Positions 27,902 to 36,599 of a DNA stretch of 64,000 nt are shown here, one piece after another (within the stretch, counting starts at the first letter, position 1; each line of letters opens with the position of its first letter). The position numbers were made by a program, and so were the translations under genes. The stretch comes from Lentzea flava. Its GTDB lineage: Bacteria; Actinomycetota; Actinomycetes; Mycobacteriales; Pseudonocardiaceae. The DNA is taken from NCBI RefSeq assembly GCF_014648475.1, contig NZ_BMRE01000001.1:744001-808000 (forward strand). The letters are read 5' to 3'. The notes under the pieces were generated by a model. That model saw nothing but the letters and a program-made list of their open reading frames with translations. It had not been told where the DNA came from and made no database searches.

Positions 27902-28498
27902 CTAGGTCTTCGAGTTCTTCCGGCGTCCCGTGGCGATGCCGTCGAGCAGGATCGCTAGGTACTGGTCGGCGACCGCGTCCGCGGACAGCCCGCCGCCCGG
28001 CCGGTACCAGCGCACGGCCACCCACACCGTGTCGCGGATGAACCGGTAGGCCAGGTCCACGTCGAGATCGGCGCGGAACACTCCCGCGCCGATTCCGTCC
28101 TCCAGCAGCACCGTCCAGAGCTTGCGGAACTCGACGTTGCGGTCGTCCAGGTACGAGAACCGCTCCAGCGGCATGAGGTGCTTGGACTCGTTCTGGTAGA
28201 TCGCGACCTCGGCGTGCCGGGTGTCGATCGCCTCGAACGACGCCACGACCAGCGCCTTCAGCGTCTGCTTGGGGCCGAGGCCCGCGTCGACGATCTCCCG
28301 GTACCGCGTGAACAGCTCGTCGAGGAAGGTGCGCAGGATCTCGTCCACCATCGACTCCTTCGAGTCGAAGTGGTGATACAGGCTGCCGGACAGGATGCCC
28401 GCCGCGTCCGCGATGTCCCTGACCGTGGTCTGTCCGTACCCACGTTCGGCGAACATCCGTGCGGCGAGCTCCAGCAGCTCTGCCCTGCGGTTGCTCAT
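27902..28498 (-). CDS. kstR2: TetR-family repressor KstR2
   Basis: 198-aa TetR regulator. HTH: TVRDIADAAGILSGSLYHHF (residues about 25-45). The ligand domain keeps FEAIDTRHAEVAIYQNE, RFSYLDDRN and DLAYRFIRDTVWVAVRWYRP, nearly the same as M. tuberculosis KstR2, which is released by HIP-CoA. A perfect KstR2 box occurs at 30350-30363 in front of the operon it sits in (fadE30-ipdF-kstR2-fadA6), so it should repress itself. ATG 28498 has AGGAAGG upstream; longer frames have no support. Confidence 0.95.
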   Translation of the reverse strand: MSNRRAELLELAARMFAERGYGQTTVRDIADAAGILSGSLYHHFDSKESMVDEILRTFLDELFTRYREIVDAGLGPKQTLKALVVASFEAIDTRHAEVAIYQNESKHLMPLERFSYLDDRNVEFRKLWTVLLEDGIGAGVFRADLDVDLAYRFIRDTVWVAVRWYRPGGGLSADAVADQYLAILLDGIATGRRKNSKT

Positions 28499-28512
28499 CG
28501 GTCGTTCCTTCC

Positions 28513-29256
28513 TCACGGGTGCTGACTGCTCACCGAGACGACCTCGCCCGTCAGGTAGGACGAGTAGTCGCTGGCGAGGAACACGATCACATTCGCGACC
28601 TCCCACGGCTCGGCGGCGCGCCCGAAAGCCTCGCGGGACGCCAGTTCGGTCAGCAACTCCTCACTGGTGACCTTGGCGAGGAACGGGTGCGCAGCCAAGC
28701 TCGGAGCCACCGCGTTCACCCGGATGCCGTGCTCGGCCACGTCCATCGCGGCGCAGCGGGTGAGCGCCATGACTCCCGCCTTCGCCGCCGCGTAGTGGGC
28801 CTGGCCGCGCTGAGCGCGCCAGCCGACGACGCTCGAGTTGTTGACGACAACACCGCTTCGTTGGGCGACCATCTGGCGCAACACGGCCCTCGTGCAGCGG
28901 AACGTGCCGTTCAACGTCACGTCCAGCACGCGCGACCACTCGTCGTCGCTCATGTCGAGCACGGACTTCTCTCCGCCGAGGCCCGCGTTGTTGACCATCA
29001 CGTCGATGCGGCCGTACCGCGCAACTGTTTCGTCAACGAGCGTCTGCACCTGCTGTTCGTTCGTGACGTCGCACGGGATCGCGTGATCCGCGCCGAGCGC
29101 CTCGTGCGTCTCCTTCAGCCGGCGCTCGTGCCAGTCGCTGATCACCACCGTGGCGCCCTCTTCGAGACAGCGTTTCGCCGTCGCCGAGCCGATGCCCGTG
29201 CCCGCCGCCGCGGTCACGACGACGACTTTGCCCTTCAGCAGGTCGTGGCCGGTCAT
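28513..29256 (-). CDS. ipdF: SDR IpdF (Rv3559c-like)
   Basis: 247-aa short-chain dehydrogenase with an unusual cofactor loop TAAAGTGIGSATAKR (AAAGTGIG instead of TGxxxGIG), NNAGLGGEKSVLDM, VVNNSSVVGW and YAAAKAGVMA. Matches Rv3559c/IpdF, assigned to oxidation of a hydroxyl group on the HIP-derived CoA ester. ATGA overlap with fadE30 upstream; 14 bp to kstR2 downstream. Confidence 0.9.
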   Translation of the reverse strand: MTGHDLLKGKVVVVTAAAGTGIGSATAKRCLEEGATVVISDWHERRLKETHEALGADHAIPCDVTNEQQVQTLVDETVARYGRIDVMVNNAGLGGEKSVLDMSDDEWSRVLDVTLNGTFRCTRAVLRQMVAQRSGVVVNNSSVVGWRAQRGQAHYAAAKAGVMALTRCAAMDVAEHGIRVNAVAPSLAAHPFLAKVTSEELLTELASREAFGRAAEPWEVANVIVFLASDYSSYLTGEVVSVSSQHP

Positions 29257-30332
29257 CGCGGCAGCCCCAGGACGCGGTGGGCGATGATCTCCCGCTGGAT
29301 CTCGTCCGAGCCGCCGTAGATCGTCTCCGCGCGGCTGAACAGGAACATCCGCTGCCACTGCGTGCCGTCGAGCATCGATTCGGGGCCGAGCGACTCCATC
29401 GCGAGCTCACCGAGCCTGCGGTGCCAACCGCCCCAGAACAGCTTCAGCACGGACGCCTCCGGGCCTGGTTCGTCGTTGAGGGTGCGCAACGTGTGTGAAC
29501 GCATGACGTGGAGTTCGAGCCACGCCCTGGTGAGCTTCTCCCGCAGGTGGTCCGGGGCGCCGGCCATGATCGCGTCGAGCTCCCTGCGGAAGCCGACCTG
29601 GTGGCCGAGCATCGCGGTGCCGCGTTCGAAGCCGAGCGTGGCCATGGCGATCTTCCAGCCCTCGCCCGGCTGCCCGACGACGTTCTCGCGGGCGGTGACC
29701 GCGCCGTCGAAGAAGACCTCGTTGAACTCGGACGTGCCGGTCAGCTGACGGATCGGCCGCACCTCGATGCCCGGCTGGTGCATCGGCACGAGCAGGTACG
29801 ACAGGCCATGGTGGCGTTGCGATCCCGGTTCCGTGCGGCACAGAACAAAAATCCAGTCGGAGTAGTGCGCGTTCGACGTCCAGATCTTCTGGCCGTCGAT
29901 CACCCACCGGTCGCCTTCGAGGGTGGCCTTCGTCTGGACAGACGCGAGGTCGGAGCCCGCACCCGGCTCGGAGTAACCCTGGCACCACAGCTCGTCGAGG
30001 CTGCGGATCTTGGGCAGGAACCGTTCCTTCTGCTCTTCCGTGCCGAACGCGATGAGCGTCGGGCCGAGCAGCCCCTCGCCCACGATGTCGACCTTCGCGG
30101 GTGCGTCTGCCTCCGCGTACTCCTCGTGGAAGACGACCTGCTCCTCCACGCTGCGCCCGCCGGGCCAGCCGAGGCACGTCCACCCGTGTGCCGCCAGGTG
30201 CCGGTGCCACCGCAGCCGTCCCTCGAACGCCTCGTGCTCGCGACCCGGCCCGCCCAGGCCGCGCAGCTCCGCGAACTCACCGACGAGGTTGGCGGACAAC
30301 CATTCCCGCACCTCGCGCCGGAAGGACTCCAT
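29253..30332 (-). CDS. fadE30: HIP-CoA dehydrogenase FadE30
   Basis: 359-aa acyl-CoA dehydrogenase: CQGYSEPGAGSDLASVQT (about 115-132), GQKIWTSNAHYSDW, FNEVFFDGAVTARENVVG, and C-terminal TIYGGSDEIQREIIAHRV. Homologue of Rv3560c, which introduces the double bond into the propionyl chain of HIP-CoA. The family stretch EEHGGRGLS after GWP is reduced to GGRSVEEQ here, a small internal loss. ATG 30332 lies 7 nt after TAGAGT (30345-30340) with no ribosome site: leaderless. First gene of fadE30-ipdF-kstR2-fadA6. Confidence 0.92.
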   Translation of the reverse strand: MESFRREVREWLSANLVGEFAELRGLGGPGREHEAFEGRLRWHRHLAAHGWTCLGWPGGRSVEEQVVFHEEYAEADAPAKVDIVGEGLLGPTLIAFGTEEQKERFLPKIRSLDELWCQGYSEPGAGSDLASVQTKATLEGDRWVIDGQKIWTSNAHYSDWIFVLCRTEPGSQRHHGLSYLLVPMHQPGIEVRPIRQLTGTSEFNEVFFDGAVTARENVVGQPGEGWKIAMATLGFERGTAMLGHQVGFRRELDAIMAGAPDHLREKLTRAWLELHVMRSHTLRTLNDEPGPEASVLKLFWGGWHRRLGELAMESLGPESMLDGTQWQRMFLFSRAETIYGGSDEIQREIIAHRVLGLPR

Positions 30333-30345
30333 GGGCCATACTCTA
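30333..30345 (-). promoter_or_regulatory. -10 element for leaderless fadE30
   Basis: TAGAGT (30345-30340, minus strand), 7 nt, ATG 30332. I see no good -35. The KstR2 box begins 5 bp upstream of the -10, so the repressor would block the -35 region. Confidence 0.45.
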
Positions 30346-30349
30346 ACCT

Positions 30350-30363
30350 ACCAAGCACTTGCT
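30350..30363. promoter_or_regulatory. KstR2 operator (fadE30 / fadD3)
   Basis: ACCAAGCACTTGCT matches the KstR2 consensus AnCAAGnnCTTGnT at every fixed position, in the 43-bp divergent region between fadE30 and fadD3. Confidence 0.9.
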
Positions 30364-30375
30364 TTGGAGGACGTG

Positions 30376-31851
30376 ATGGGCGGCGATCCAAGCAGGCAAA
30401 CGGTTTCAGCGGTGCTCGACCGCGCTGCCTCGCTCTTCGGCGACGCGGAAGCGTTGGTGGACGGGGACGTCCGCCTCACCTACACCGCGCTGCGGGCGCA
30501 GGTGCACACCACGGCGCGCGCACTCATCGGGATGGGCGTGCAGCCGGGCGACCGGGTCGCTCTGTGCGCACCGAACTCGCGGCACTGGGTGGTCGCGGCG
30601 CTCGGCGCGGTGCACGCGGGTGCCGCACTGGTGCCGATCAACACCCGGTTCACCGCTGCCGAGACGCTCGACGTGCTGCGGCGCAGCAAGGCGCGGGCTT
30701 TCCTCGTCGAGAGCGAGTTCCTCGGCCGCGACCGGCTCGCGGAGCTGCGCGGCGAGGACCTGCCCGAGATCATCGTGCGATTACCCGCCGACTGGGTCGA
30801 CTGGGCGACGAACCTGCCGTCGCTCGATCCGGACCAGCTCTGCGACGTCATGTTCACGTCGGGGACGACCGGGCGCAGCAAGGGCGCGATGAGCGCGCAC
30901 CGGCAGTCGCTCGGCGTCGCGGAGGCGTGGGCCTCGTGCGGCGAGCTGTCGTCGAGCGACCGGTACCTGATCGTCAACCCGTTCTTCCACACCTTCGGCT
31001 ACAAGGCGGGGATCCTCGCCAGCCTGCTGCGGGGCGCGACGATCGTGCCGCAGCAGGTGTTCGACGTCACCGAGACGATGCGGCTGATCGAACAGGAGCG
31101 CATCACCGTGCTCCCCGGCCCGCCGACGATCTACCAGTCGTTGCTCGATCACCCGGACCGGAAGTCGTACGACCTGTCCAGCCTGCGGCTCGCGGTGACA
31201 GGGGCCGCGGTGGTGCCCGTGACGCTGGTCGAGCGGATGCAGTCTGAGCTCTCGTTCTCGACGGTGCTCACGGCGTACGGGCTCACCGAGGCCGTGGTGG
31301 CCACGATGTGCCGTCCCGACGACTCGCCCGAGACCGTCGCGCACACGTGCGGGCGGCCGTTGGCGGACTTCGAGCTCAAGCTGGGCGAGAAGGACGAGGT
31401 GCTGCTGCGCGGCCCGAACGTGATGCTCGGCTACCTCGACGACCCGGAGGCGACCGCCGCCGCGATCGACCCCGACGGGTGGCTGCACACGGGTGATGTC
31501 GGGCGAATCGACGAGCGCGGTTACCTCTCGATCACCGACCGGCTGAAGGACATGTACATCTGCGGCGGGTTCAACGTCTACCCCGCGGAGATCGAGCAGG
31601 CGCTGGCCCGGCTGCCGGGAGTCGCCGAGTCGGCCGTGGTCGGCGTGTTCGACGAGCGGCTGGGCGAGGTCGGTGTCGCGCACGTCGTGACGTCGCCCGG
31701 ATTCGAGCTGACGGAGGCCCAGGTGATCGAGTTCTGCCGCGGCCGGCTGGCCAACTACAAGGTGCCGCGGGCCGTCGAGTTCCACCCCGCGCTCCCCCGC
31801 AACGCCGGTGGCAAGGTCCTCAAACACCTACTGCGCAAGGAGAACGCGTGA
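30376..31851 (+). CDS. fadD3: HIP-CoA ligase FadD3
   Basis: 491-aa adenylate-forming ligase: FTSGTTGRSKGAMSAHRQS (about 165-185), LTAYGLTEAVVATM, GDVGRIDERGYLSITDRLKD and the C-terminal RNAGGKVLKHLLR. Known FadD3 (Rv3561) makes HIP-CoA, the step that commits the C/D-ring remnant and produces the KstR2 ligand. GGAGG is 5 nt before ATG 30376; GTG 30373 is too close to it. First of six tightly overlapping genes to 36171. Confidence 0.93.
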   Translation: MGGDPSRQTVSAVLDRAASLFGDAEALVDGDVRLTYTALRAQVHTTARALIGMGVQPGDRVALCAPNSRHWVVAALGAVHAGAALVPINTRFTAAETLDVLRRSKARAFLVESEFLGRDRLAELRGEDLPEIIVRLPADWVDWATNLPSLDPDQLCDVMFTSGTTGRSKGAMSAHRQSLGVAEAWASCGELSSSDRYLIVNPFFHTFGYKAGILASLLRGATIVPQQVFDVTETMRLIEQERITVLPGPPTIYQSLLDHPDRKSYDLSSLRLAVTGAAVVPVTLVERMQSELSFSTVLTAYGLTEAVVATMCRPDDSPETVAHTCGRPLADFELKLGEKDEVLLRGPNVMLGYLDDPEATAAAIDPDGWLHTGDVGRIDERGYLSITDRLKDMYICGGFNVYPAEIEQALARLPGVAESAVVGVFDERLGEVGVAHVVTSPGFELTEAQVIEFCRGRLANYKVPRAVEFHPALPRNAGGKVLKHLLRKENA

Positions 31852-32678
31852 CAGTGGAGTATGAGCGGCGGGACGCGGTCGCCGTCGTGACCATGAACCG
31901 CCCGGAGTACCGCAACGCGCAGAACTCGGCGATGACCTACGCGTTGGACGAGGCCTTCACGCGCGCGGTGAACGACGACGAGGTCAAGGTGATCGTCCTG
32001 GCCGGTGCCGGCGACCACTTCTCCGCGGGCCACGACATCGGCTCGCCCGGCCGGGACGTCGACGTGTCGTACGAGCGCAAGGCCGTCATGTGGTGGGACC
32101 ACGTGGGCCGGTCAGGTGGTGATCTCCGGTTCGCCCGCGAGATGGAGGTCTACCTCGGCATGTGCCGGCGGTGGCGCGAGATCCCCAAGCCGATGATCGC
32201 GATGGTGCAGGGCGCGTGCGTGGCGGGCGGGCTGATGCTCGCCTGGGTGTGCGACCTGATCGTGGCCGCCGAGGACGCGTTCTTCGCCGATCCCGTGGTG
32301 CGCATGGGGATTCCGGGCGTCGAGTACTTCGCCCACCCGTGGGTGCTCGGTCCGCGTGCCGCGAAAGAGGTGCTGTTCACCGGCGACCGCTTCTCGGCTC
32401 AGCGCGCCTACGAGTGGGGCATGGTGTCGCGCGTCGTTCCGCGCTCCTCGTTGGAGTCGTCCGTTTTCGAGCTGGCTTCGCGGATCTCGGCGATGCCGCA
32501 GTTCGGGCTCGCGCTGGCCAAGAAGGCGGTCAACCAGTCAGAGGACCTCATGGGCATGCGGGCCGGGATGGACTCGGTGTTCGGGTTGCACCACTTCGCG
32601 CACGCCCACAACGCCGAGGTGAGCCCCGACGCGCTGGCGGGCATGGACGCCCGTTCGATGAAGAAGGCCTCCAGCTGA
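31848..32678 (+). CDS. Enoyl-CoA hydratase in the fadD3 operon
   Basis: 276-aa crotonase-fold protein: GAGDHFSAGHDIGSPGRD (oxyanion hole, about 54-71) and QGACVAGGLMLAWVCDLIVA (about 124-143). FSAGHD replaces the usual FCAG, as in a subset of hydratases. GTG 31848 overlaps the fadD3 stop by 4 bp. M. tuberculosis has no ech gene between fadD3 and fadE31, so this is an extra member; hydration of the FadE30-31 product is the obvious guess but its substrate is unknown. Confidence 0.86.
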   Translation: MTVEYERRDAVAVVTMNRPEYRNAQNSAMTYALDEAFTRAVNDDEVKVIVLAGAGDHFSAGHDIGSPGRDVDVSYERKAVMWWDHVGRSGGDLRFAREMEVYLGMCRRWREIPKPMIAMVQGACVAGGLMLAWVCDLIVAAEDAFFADPVVRMGIPGVEYFAHPWVLGPRAAKEVLFTGDRFSAQRAYEWGMVSRVVPRSSLESSVFELASRISAMPQFGLALAKKAVNQSEDLMGMRAGMDSVFGLHHFAHAHNAEVSPDALAGMDARSMKKASS

Positions 32679-33769
32679 TGGATCTCGACTTGGACGCCGC
32701 GACGCTGGAGTTCCAGGCCGAGGTGCGCTCGTGGCTGGCCGGGCACGTTCGTCCACTGTCCTCGATGGACACCGCCGCGGGTTTCGAGGAGCACCGCTCG
32801 TGGGAACGGCTGCTCGCCTCGGAGCGGCTGTCGGTGGTCTCGTGGCCGGAGGCGTTCGGCGGCCGGAATGCTTCGCTGCTGCAATGGCTGATCTTCGAGG
32901 AGGAGTACCACGCGTCGGGCGCACCCGGCCGGGTCTCGCAGAACGGCATCTTCCTGCTGGCACCGACCTTGTTCGCGCACGGCACGGACGAGCAGCGTGC
33001 GCGGATCCTGCCGCCGATGGCGGGGGGTGACGAGGTGTGGGCGCAGGCCTGGTCGGAGCCCGAGGCCGGATCCGACCTGGCGTCGTTGCGCAGCACGGCG
33101 GTCCGGTGCGAGGGCGGCTGGTTGTTGCGCGGCCAGAAGACGTGGAGCTCGCGGGCGGCGTTCGCGGACCGGGCGTTCGGGTTGTTCCGGACGTCGGCGG
33201 AAGGGCGTCACCGCGGCCTGACGTACCTGATGTTCGACCTGCGCGCCGACGGGGTGACCGTGCGGCCGATCAACCAGCTCGACGGTGAACCCGGCTTCGC
33301 CGAGATCTTCCTGGACGACGTGTTCGTGCCGGACCGTGACGTGATCGGTGCCGTTGGCGACGGCTGGCGCGTGGCGATGAGCACCGCCGGGAACGAACGC
33401 GGGCTGTCGCTGCGCAGTCCCGGCCGGTTTGTCGCGGCCGCCGGACGGCTGGTGGAGCTGTACCGCAAGAACCCCGACCCGGCGTTGCGTGATCGGGTCG
33501 TGGACGCGTGGATCGGTGCGCAGGCGTATCGGCTCCACACCTTCGGATCGCTCGCCAACCCTCCAGCGGGGCCGGCGGCGAGCGTGACGAAGGTGTTCTG
33601 GTCCGAGCTGGACCTGGCGTTGCACGAGACGGCTCTCGACCTGCTCGGGGAGGTCGCGCCCGGCTGGCGGGACGGGTGGCTGTTCTCGCTGGCCGGGCCG
33701 ATCTATGCCGGCACCAACGAGATCCAGCGCAACGTGATCGCCGAGCGGATTCTGGGGTTGCCGCGATGA
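32678..33769 (+). CDS. fadE31: Acyl-CoA dehydrogenase FadE31
   Basis: 363-aa acyl-CoA dehydrogenase: AQAWSEPEAGSDLASLRSTA (about 125-144), GQKTWSSRAAFADRAFGLF, FAEIFLDDVFVPDRDVIG and C-terminal IYAGTNEIQRNVIAERILG. Follows the ech gene with a 1-bp overlap (TGATG) and precedes fadE32 and fadE33, the order of Rv3562-Rv3564. Assigned to C/D-ring or lower-pathway dehydrogenation in the KstR2 regulon; exact substrate unclear. Confidence 0.9.
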   Translation: MDLDLDAATLEFQAEVRSWLAGHVRPLSSMDTAAGFEEHRSWERLLASERLSVVSWPEAFGGRNASLLQWLIFEEEYHASGAPGRVSQNGIFLLAPTLFAHGTDEQRARILPPMAGGDEVWAQAWSEPEAGSDLASLRSTAVRCEGGWLLRGQKTWSSRAAFADRAFGLFRTSAEGRHRGLTYLMFDLRADGVTVRPINQLDGEPGFAEIFLDDVFVPDRDVIGAVGDGWRVAMSTAGNERGLSLRSPGRFVAAAGRLVELYRKNPDPALRDRVVDAWIGAQAYRLHTFGSLANPPAGPAASVTKVFWSELDLALHETALDLLGEVAPGWRDGWLFSLAGPIYAGTNEIQRNVIAERILGLPR

Positions 33770-34569
33770 TGCTGACGCTGTCGCCCGAGCAGGCGGACTT
33801 CGCCGGGGTGTTGCACGACTTCCTGGCTGCGGGGAAACGGGAGCTGGGCGAGCTCGGCGTCGGCGAGGTGACGGATCCGGCCGACCTGGTGGTGGTGTTC
33901 GAGGAGCTGGGCCATCACGCGGTGCCGGGCCCGCTGATCGAGTCGCTCGCCGTGCTGCCGATGCTCGGCGCCGGTCCTGGTTCGGTTGCCTTTCCTCCTC
34001 ACGTTCCGCACGCCGTCGAGGCCGACCGCTACTTCCTCGTCGAGGGCGACACCCTTCGCGAAGCCGTTGCCACCGCCGAGCTGTCCTCAGTGGACCCCGA
34101 GCGCCGCCTCGTCGAACTGATCCCCGGCCCGGTCATCGCCACCGGTGTGCCCGCCGCCCGCGCCTTCGACCTCGGCGTCCTCACCTGCTCGGCCCAGCTC
34201 CTGGGTCTCGGCCGCGCGATGCTGGAGATGACCACCGCCCACACCCTGACGCGCACCCAGTTCGGCAGGCCGATCGGCTCCTTCCAGGCCGTCAAACACC
34301 ACCTCGCCAACGTGCTGATCGGCCTGGAACTGGCCAGACCTCTGGTGTTCGGCGCCGCCGTCACGATGACGACCCGCGACGTCTCCGCCGCCAAGGTCGC
34401 CGCCTCTGACGCCGCGTGGAACGCCGCGAGGACCGCCCTGCAGGTGCACGGCGCGATCGGCTACACCGCCGAGCACGAGCTCGGCCGGTTCCTCCTGCAG
34501 ACCCGAGCCCTGCGCACCGCGTGGGGCAGCCCGTCGATGCACCGAGCGCGCGTGCTGGAGGCGTTGTGA
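33766..34569 (+). CDS. fadE32: Acyl-CoA dehydrogenase FadE32, compact form
   Basis: 267 aa, well short of a full acyl-CoA dehydrogenase. It lacks the N-terminal Gly-Gly loop (VPGPLIESLA is already at residue 53) and most of the central barrel, but keeps RTQFGRPIGSFQAVKHHLAN and LQVHGAIGYTAEHELGRF. This looks like a structural beta-type subunit working with FadE31 or FadE33. ATGA overlap with fadE31 and GTGA with fadE33, so production is linked. Confidence 0.87.
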   Translation: MMLTLSPEQADFAGVLHDFLAAGKRELGELGVGEVTDPADLVVVFEELGHHAVPGPLIESLAVLPMLGAGPGSVAFPPHVPHAVEADRYFLVEGDTLREAVATAELSSVDPERRLVELIPGPVIATGVPAARAFDLGVLTCSAQLLGLGRAMLEMTTAHTLTRTQFGRPIGSFQAVKHHLANVLIGLELARPLVFGAAVTMTTRDVSAAKVAASDAAWNAARTALQVHGAIGYTAEHELGRFLLQTRALRTAWGSPSMHRARVLEAL

Positions 34570-35588
34570 CACCGGAACAGCTCGCCCTGCGCGACGCCGT
34601 CCGCAGCCTGCTCGGCAAGCACTCCGACGTGCGGGCCGCGATCGAGACACCGGACGGCTACGACGAGGACCTGTGGGCTAGGCTGTGCGACATCGGTGTG
34701 CTGCCGATCCCCGAGCGGTACGGCGGATCCGGTGCCGGAATCGCGGAGACGGCGCTGGCTTTGGAAGAACTCGGCCGGACACTCACACCGTCGCCGCTGC
34801 TCTCGTCCGCCATCGCCGCGCAGGCGCTTCTGGCCTCTGGCAACGAAGAAGCCTGCACACGACTCTTGCCGCGAATCGCCAACGGGGCCGTTGCCGCGCT
34901 CGTCTGGCCGTGGGACACCGCCGAGGTCACGGCGACCCCGGTTCTGGACCACCCCGAGATCACCACCGCAGCGGCCGCGAGCGAGTCCCTCGACGGCACC
35001 GCCCGGCACGTGCTGTACGGCGATCTCGCCGAGATCCTGCTCGTGTCCGACGGTGTCTCGCTGTTCGAGGTCGATGACGACGTGACCCGCGAGCACACGC
35101 CCACGATGGACCAGACCAGGCGCCTGGCCACGATCCAGCTGTCCGGTGCCTCCGGCACCCGCCTGGGTCCCTGGTCGTCCGGCGTCCGCGACATCGCCCT
35201 GGCGGCACTGGCCGCGGAACAGGTCGGTGCGGCCGCAAGAGCGCTGGAACTCACGGTCGAATACACCAAGACGCGGGTTCAGTTCGGCAGGCCCATTGGC
35301 TCGTTCCAGGCGTTGAAGCACCGCATGGCCGACCTCCATGTGCTGGTGGAGACGGCTCAATCGGCCGCGCTGGCGGCAACGGACGAGGTGTCCGCGGCGG
35401 TCGCGAAGGTGTACTGCTCCGAGGCGTTCTGCAAGGTCGCGGCCGAGATGATCCAGCTGCACGGCGGCATCGCGATCACCTGGGAGCACGACGCCCACCT
35501 GTACTTCAAGCGGGCGCACGGTAGCGCGCAGCTGTTCGGCAGTCCGGCGGATCACCTCGACCGGCTCGCGAAGTTGGTTCGTGCGTGA
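34566..35588 (+). CDS. fadE33: Acyl-CoA dehydrogenase FadE33
   Basis: 340 aa with an intact N-terminal loop (PERYGGSGAGIAETALALEE) and C-terminal helices RVQFGRPIGSFQALKHRMAD and IQLHGGIAITWEHDAHLYFK. Homologue of Rv3564. Probably forms a mixed tetramer with FadE31/FadE32. GTG 34566 overlaps the fadE32 stop by 4 bp. Confidence 0.89.
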   Translation: MTPEQLALRDAVRSLLGKHSDVRAAIETPDGYDEDLWARLCDIGVLPIPERYGGSGAGIAETALALEELGRTLTPSPLLSSAIAAQALLASGNEEACTRLLPRIANGAVAALVWPWDTAEVTATPVLDHPEITTAAAASESLDGTARHVLYGDLAEILLVSDGVSLFEVDDDVTREHTPTMDQTRRLATIQLSGASGTRLGPWSSGVRDIALAALAAEQVGAAARALELTVEYTKTRVQFGRPIGSFQALKHRMADLHVLVETAQSAALAATDEVSAAVAKVYCSEAFCKVAAEMIQLHGGIAITWEHDAHLYFKRAHGSAQLFGSPADHLDRLAKLVRA

Positions 35589-36171
35589 TCATGGTTCCAT
35601 GGATGCGCAGACCTACGCCGCGATCACGGACCTGTGCGCGCGGCTCGCGGGCCGGTTGGAGGACGACATCCTGCGCTCGGTGCGCGAGGACTACTTCGGT
35701 GGCGAACCCGGGCTGGCCGAGGCGACGCTGCTGCTCACCTCGCAGCACGAGAACATCGGGCTGACCAGGGAGGAGCACGACCTCCTCCGGTCCACATCGG
35801 ATGATCCGGTACCGGTCATCGACGAGGTGCCGCCGGTGCCGTACCGCTTCAGCGCCGACGGTCCCGCTGGTGCGCCGGCCCCGAGCAGAGCGGACGCCGT
35901 GCTGGCCGCCGACGCCGCGCGGCACGGGGGCCGCCGGCTGCACCGGGCCTGGCGGGAGCCGCTCGACGGCGCACCCGACGGTGCGAAGTGGGTGTACGTG
36001 CTGGAGACCTCCGAAACCGCGAACGTGCTCGGCGCCTTCGCCGGACTCTCCGCGAGGTTGTGGGTGGCGCTGCGGGAGAAGTGGCCGCTCGAGGTCGTCG
36101 TCGAGGGCAGGCAGCTGCCGCCGTACCAGACCGCCGCCTTGGCCTCGGCACGGCAGATCTGGAGCGTCTAG
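35581..36171 (+). CDS. Hypothetical protein, last gene of the fadD3 operon
   Basis: 196 aa from GTG 35581 (8-bp overlap with fadE33, GTGCGTGA) or 190 aa from ATG 35599; neither has a ribosome site. No transmembrane helix or signal. Features: an N-terminal acidic helix LAGRLEDDILRSVREDYF, and a C-terminal helix-rich part ending QLPPYQTAALASARQIW. I do not recognise a family. Overlap suggests co-expression with the acyl-CoA dehydrogenases. Its stop overlaps the convergent MerR gene. Confidence 0.65.
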   Translation: MRDHGSMDAQTYAAITDLCARLAGRLEDDILRSVREDYFGGEPGLAEATLLLTSQHENIGLTREEHDLLRSTSDDPVPVIDEVPPVPYRFSADGPAGAPAPSRADAVLAADAARHGGRRLHRAWREPLDGAPDGAKWVYVLETSETANVLGAFAGLSARLWVALREKWPLEVVVEGRQLPPYQTAALASARQIWSV

Positions 36172-36557
36172 CTCGTAAGACGCTCCAGCAGGCGGCGGAA
36201 CTTCGGGCACTCCAGGTGGGTCGGCGCCGGGCACGCGGCGGCGTGTCGCAGCCCGTCCCGCATCACGGTCAGTCGCCGGATGGTCGCATCCAGCTCGTCC
36301 GTCTTGCTCGTGAGCAACGCGCGGTCGAGCTGCGGGCGGCCGTCCGGCGCGAACATCCGCGCGATCTCGTCAAGGGTGAAGCCCGCGGCGCGACCGACCG
36401 AGATCAGCGCCAGCCGCTGGAAAACGCCCTGGTCGAACACCCGCGTGAGGCCACGCCGCCCGACCGAGCCGATCAGGCCGCGCTCCTCGTAGTAGCGCAG
36501 GGTCGAGGCGGGCACGCCGGACCGCCGGACCACCTCGCCGATACCGAGTTCACCCAT
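36168..36557 (-). CDS. MerR-family transcriptional regulator
   Basis: 129 aa. Winged HTH at the N-terminus: GEVVRRSGVPASTLRYYEERG (residues 6-26), then a dimerisation helix DELDATIRRLTVMRDGL and a tail with two cysteines (AACPAPTHLECPKF) that could bind a metal or sense redox. ATG 36557. Divergent from a methyltransferase across a 42-bp gap holding a dyad, the usual layout for a MerR regulator of its neighbour. No sign of a role in sterol breakdown. Confidence 0.85.
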   Translation of the reverse strand: MGELGIGEVVRRSGVPASTLRYYEERGLIGSVGRRGLTRVFDQGVFQRLALISVGRAAGFTLDEIARMFAPDGRPQLDRALLTSKTDELDATIRRLTVMRDGLRHAAACPAPTHLECPKFRRLLERLTS

Positions 36558-36562
36558 CAGAC

Positions 36563-36590
36563 TTGACCTCAAGCCGACTTGAAGTAGGAC
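36563..36590 (+). promoter_or_regulatory. Promoter and dyad between MerR and methyltransferase genes
   Basis: TTGACC (36563-36568), 16-bp spacer, TAGGAC (36585-36590). Between them lies a dyad TCAAG-ccga-CTTGA (36569-36582), where a MerR regulator would bind. AGGAG follows before ATG 36600. Confidence 0.5.
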
Positions 36591-36599
36591 GGTAGGAGC

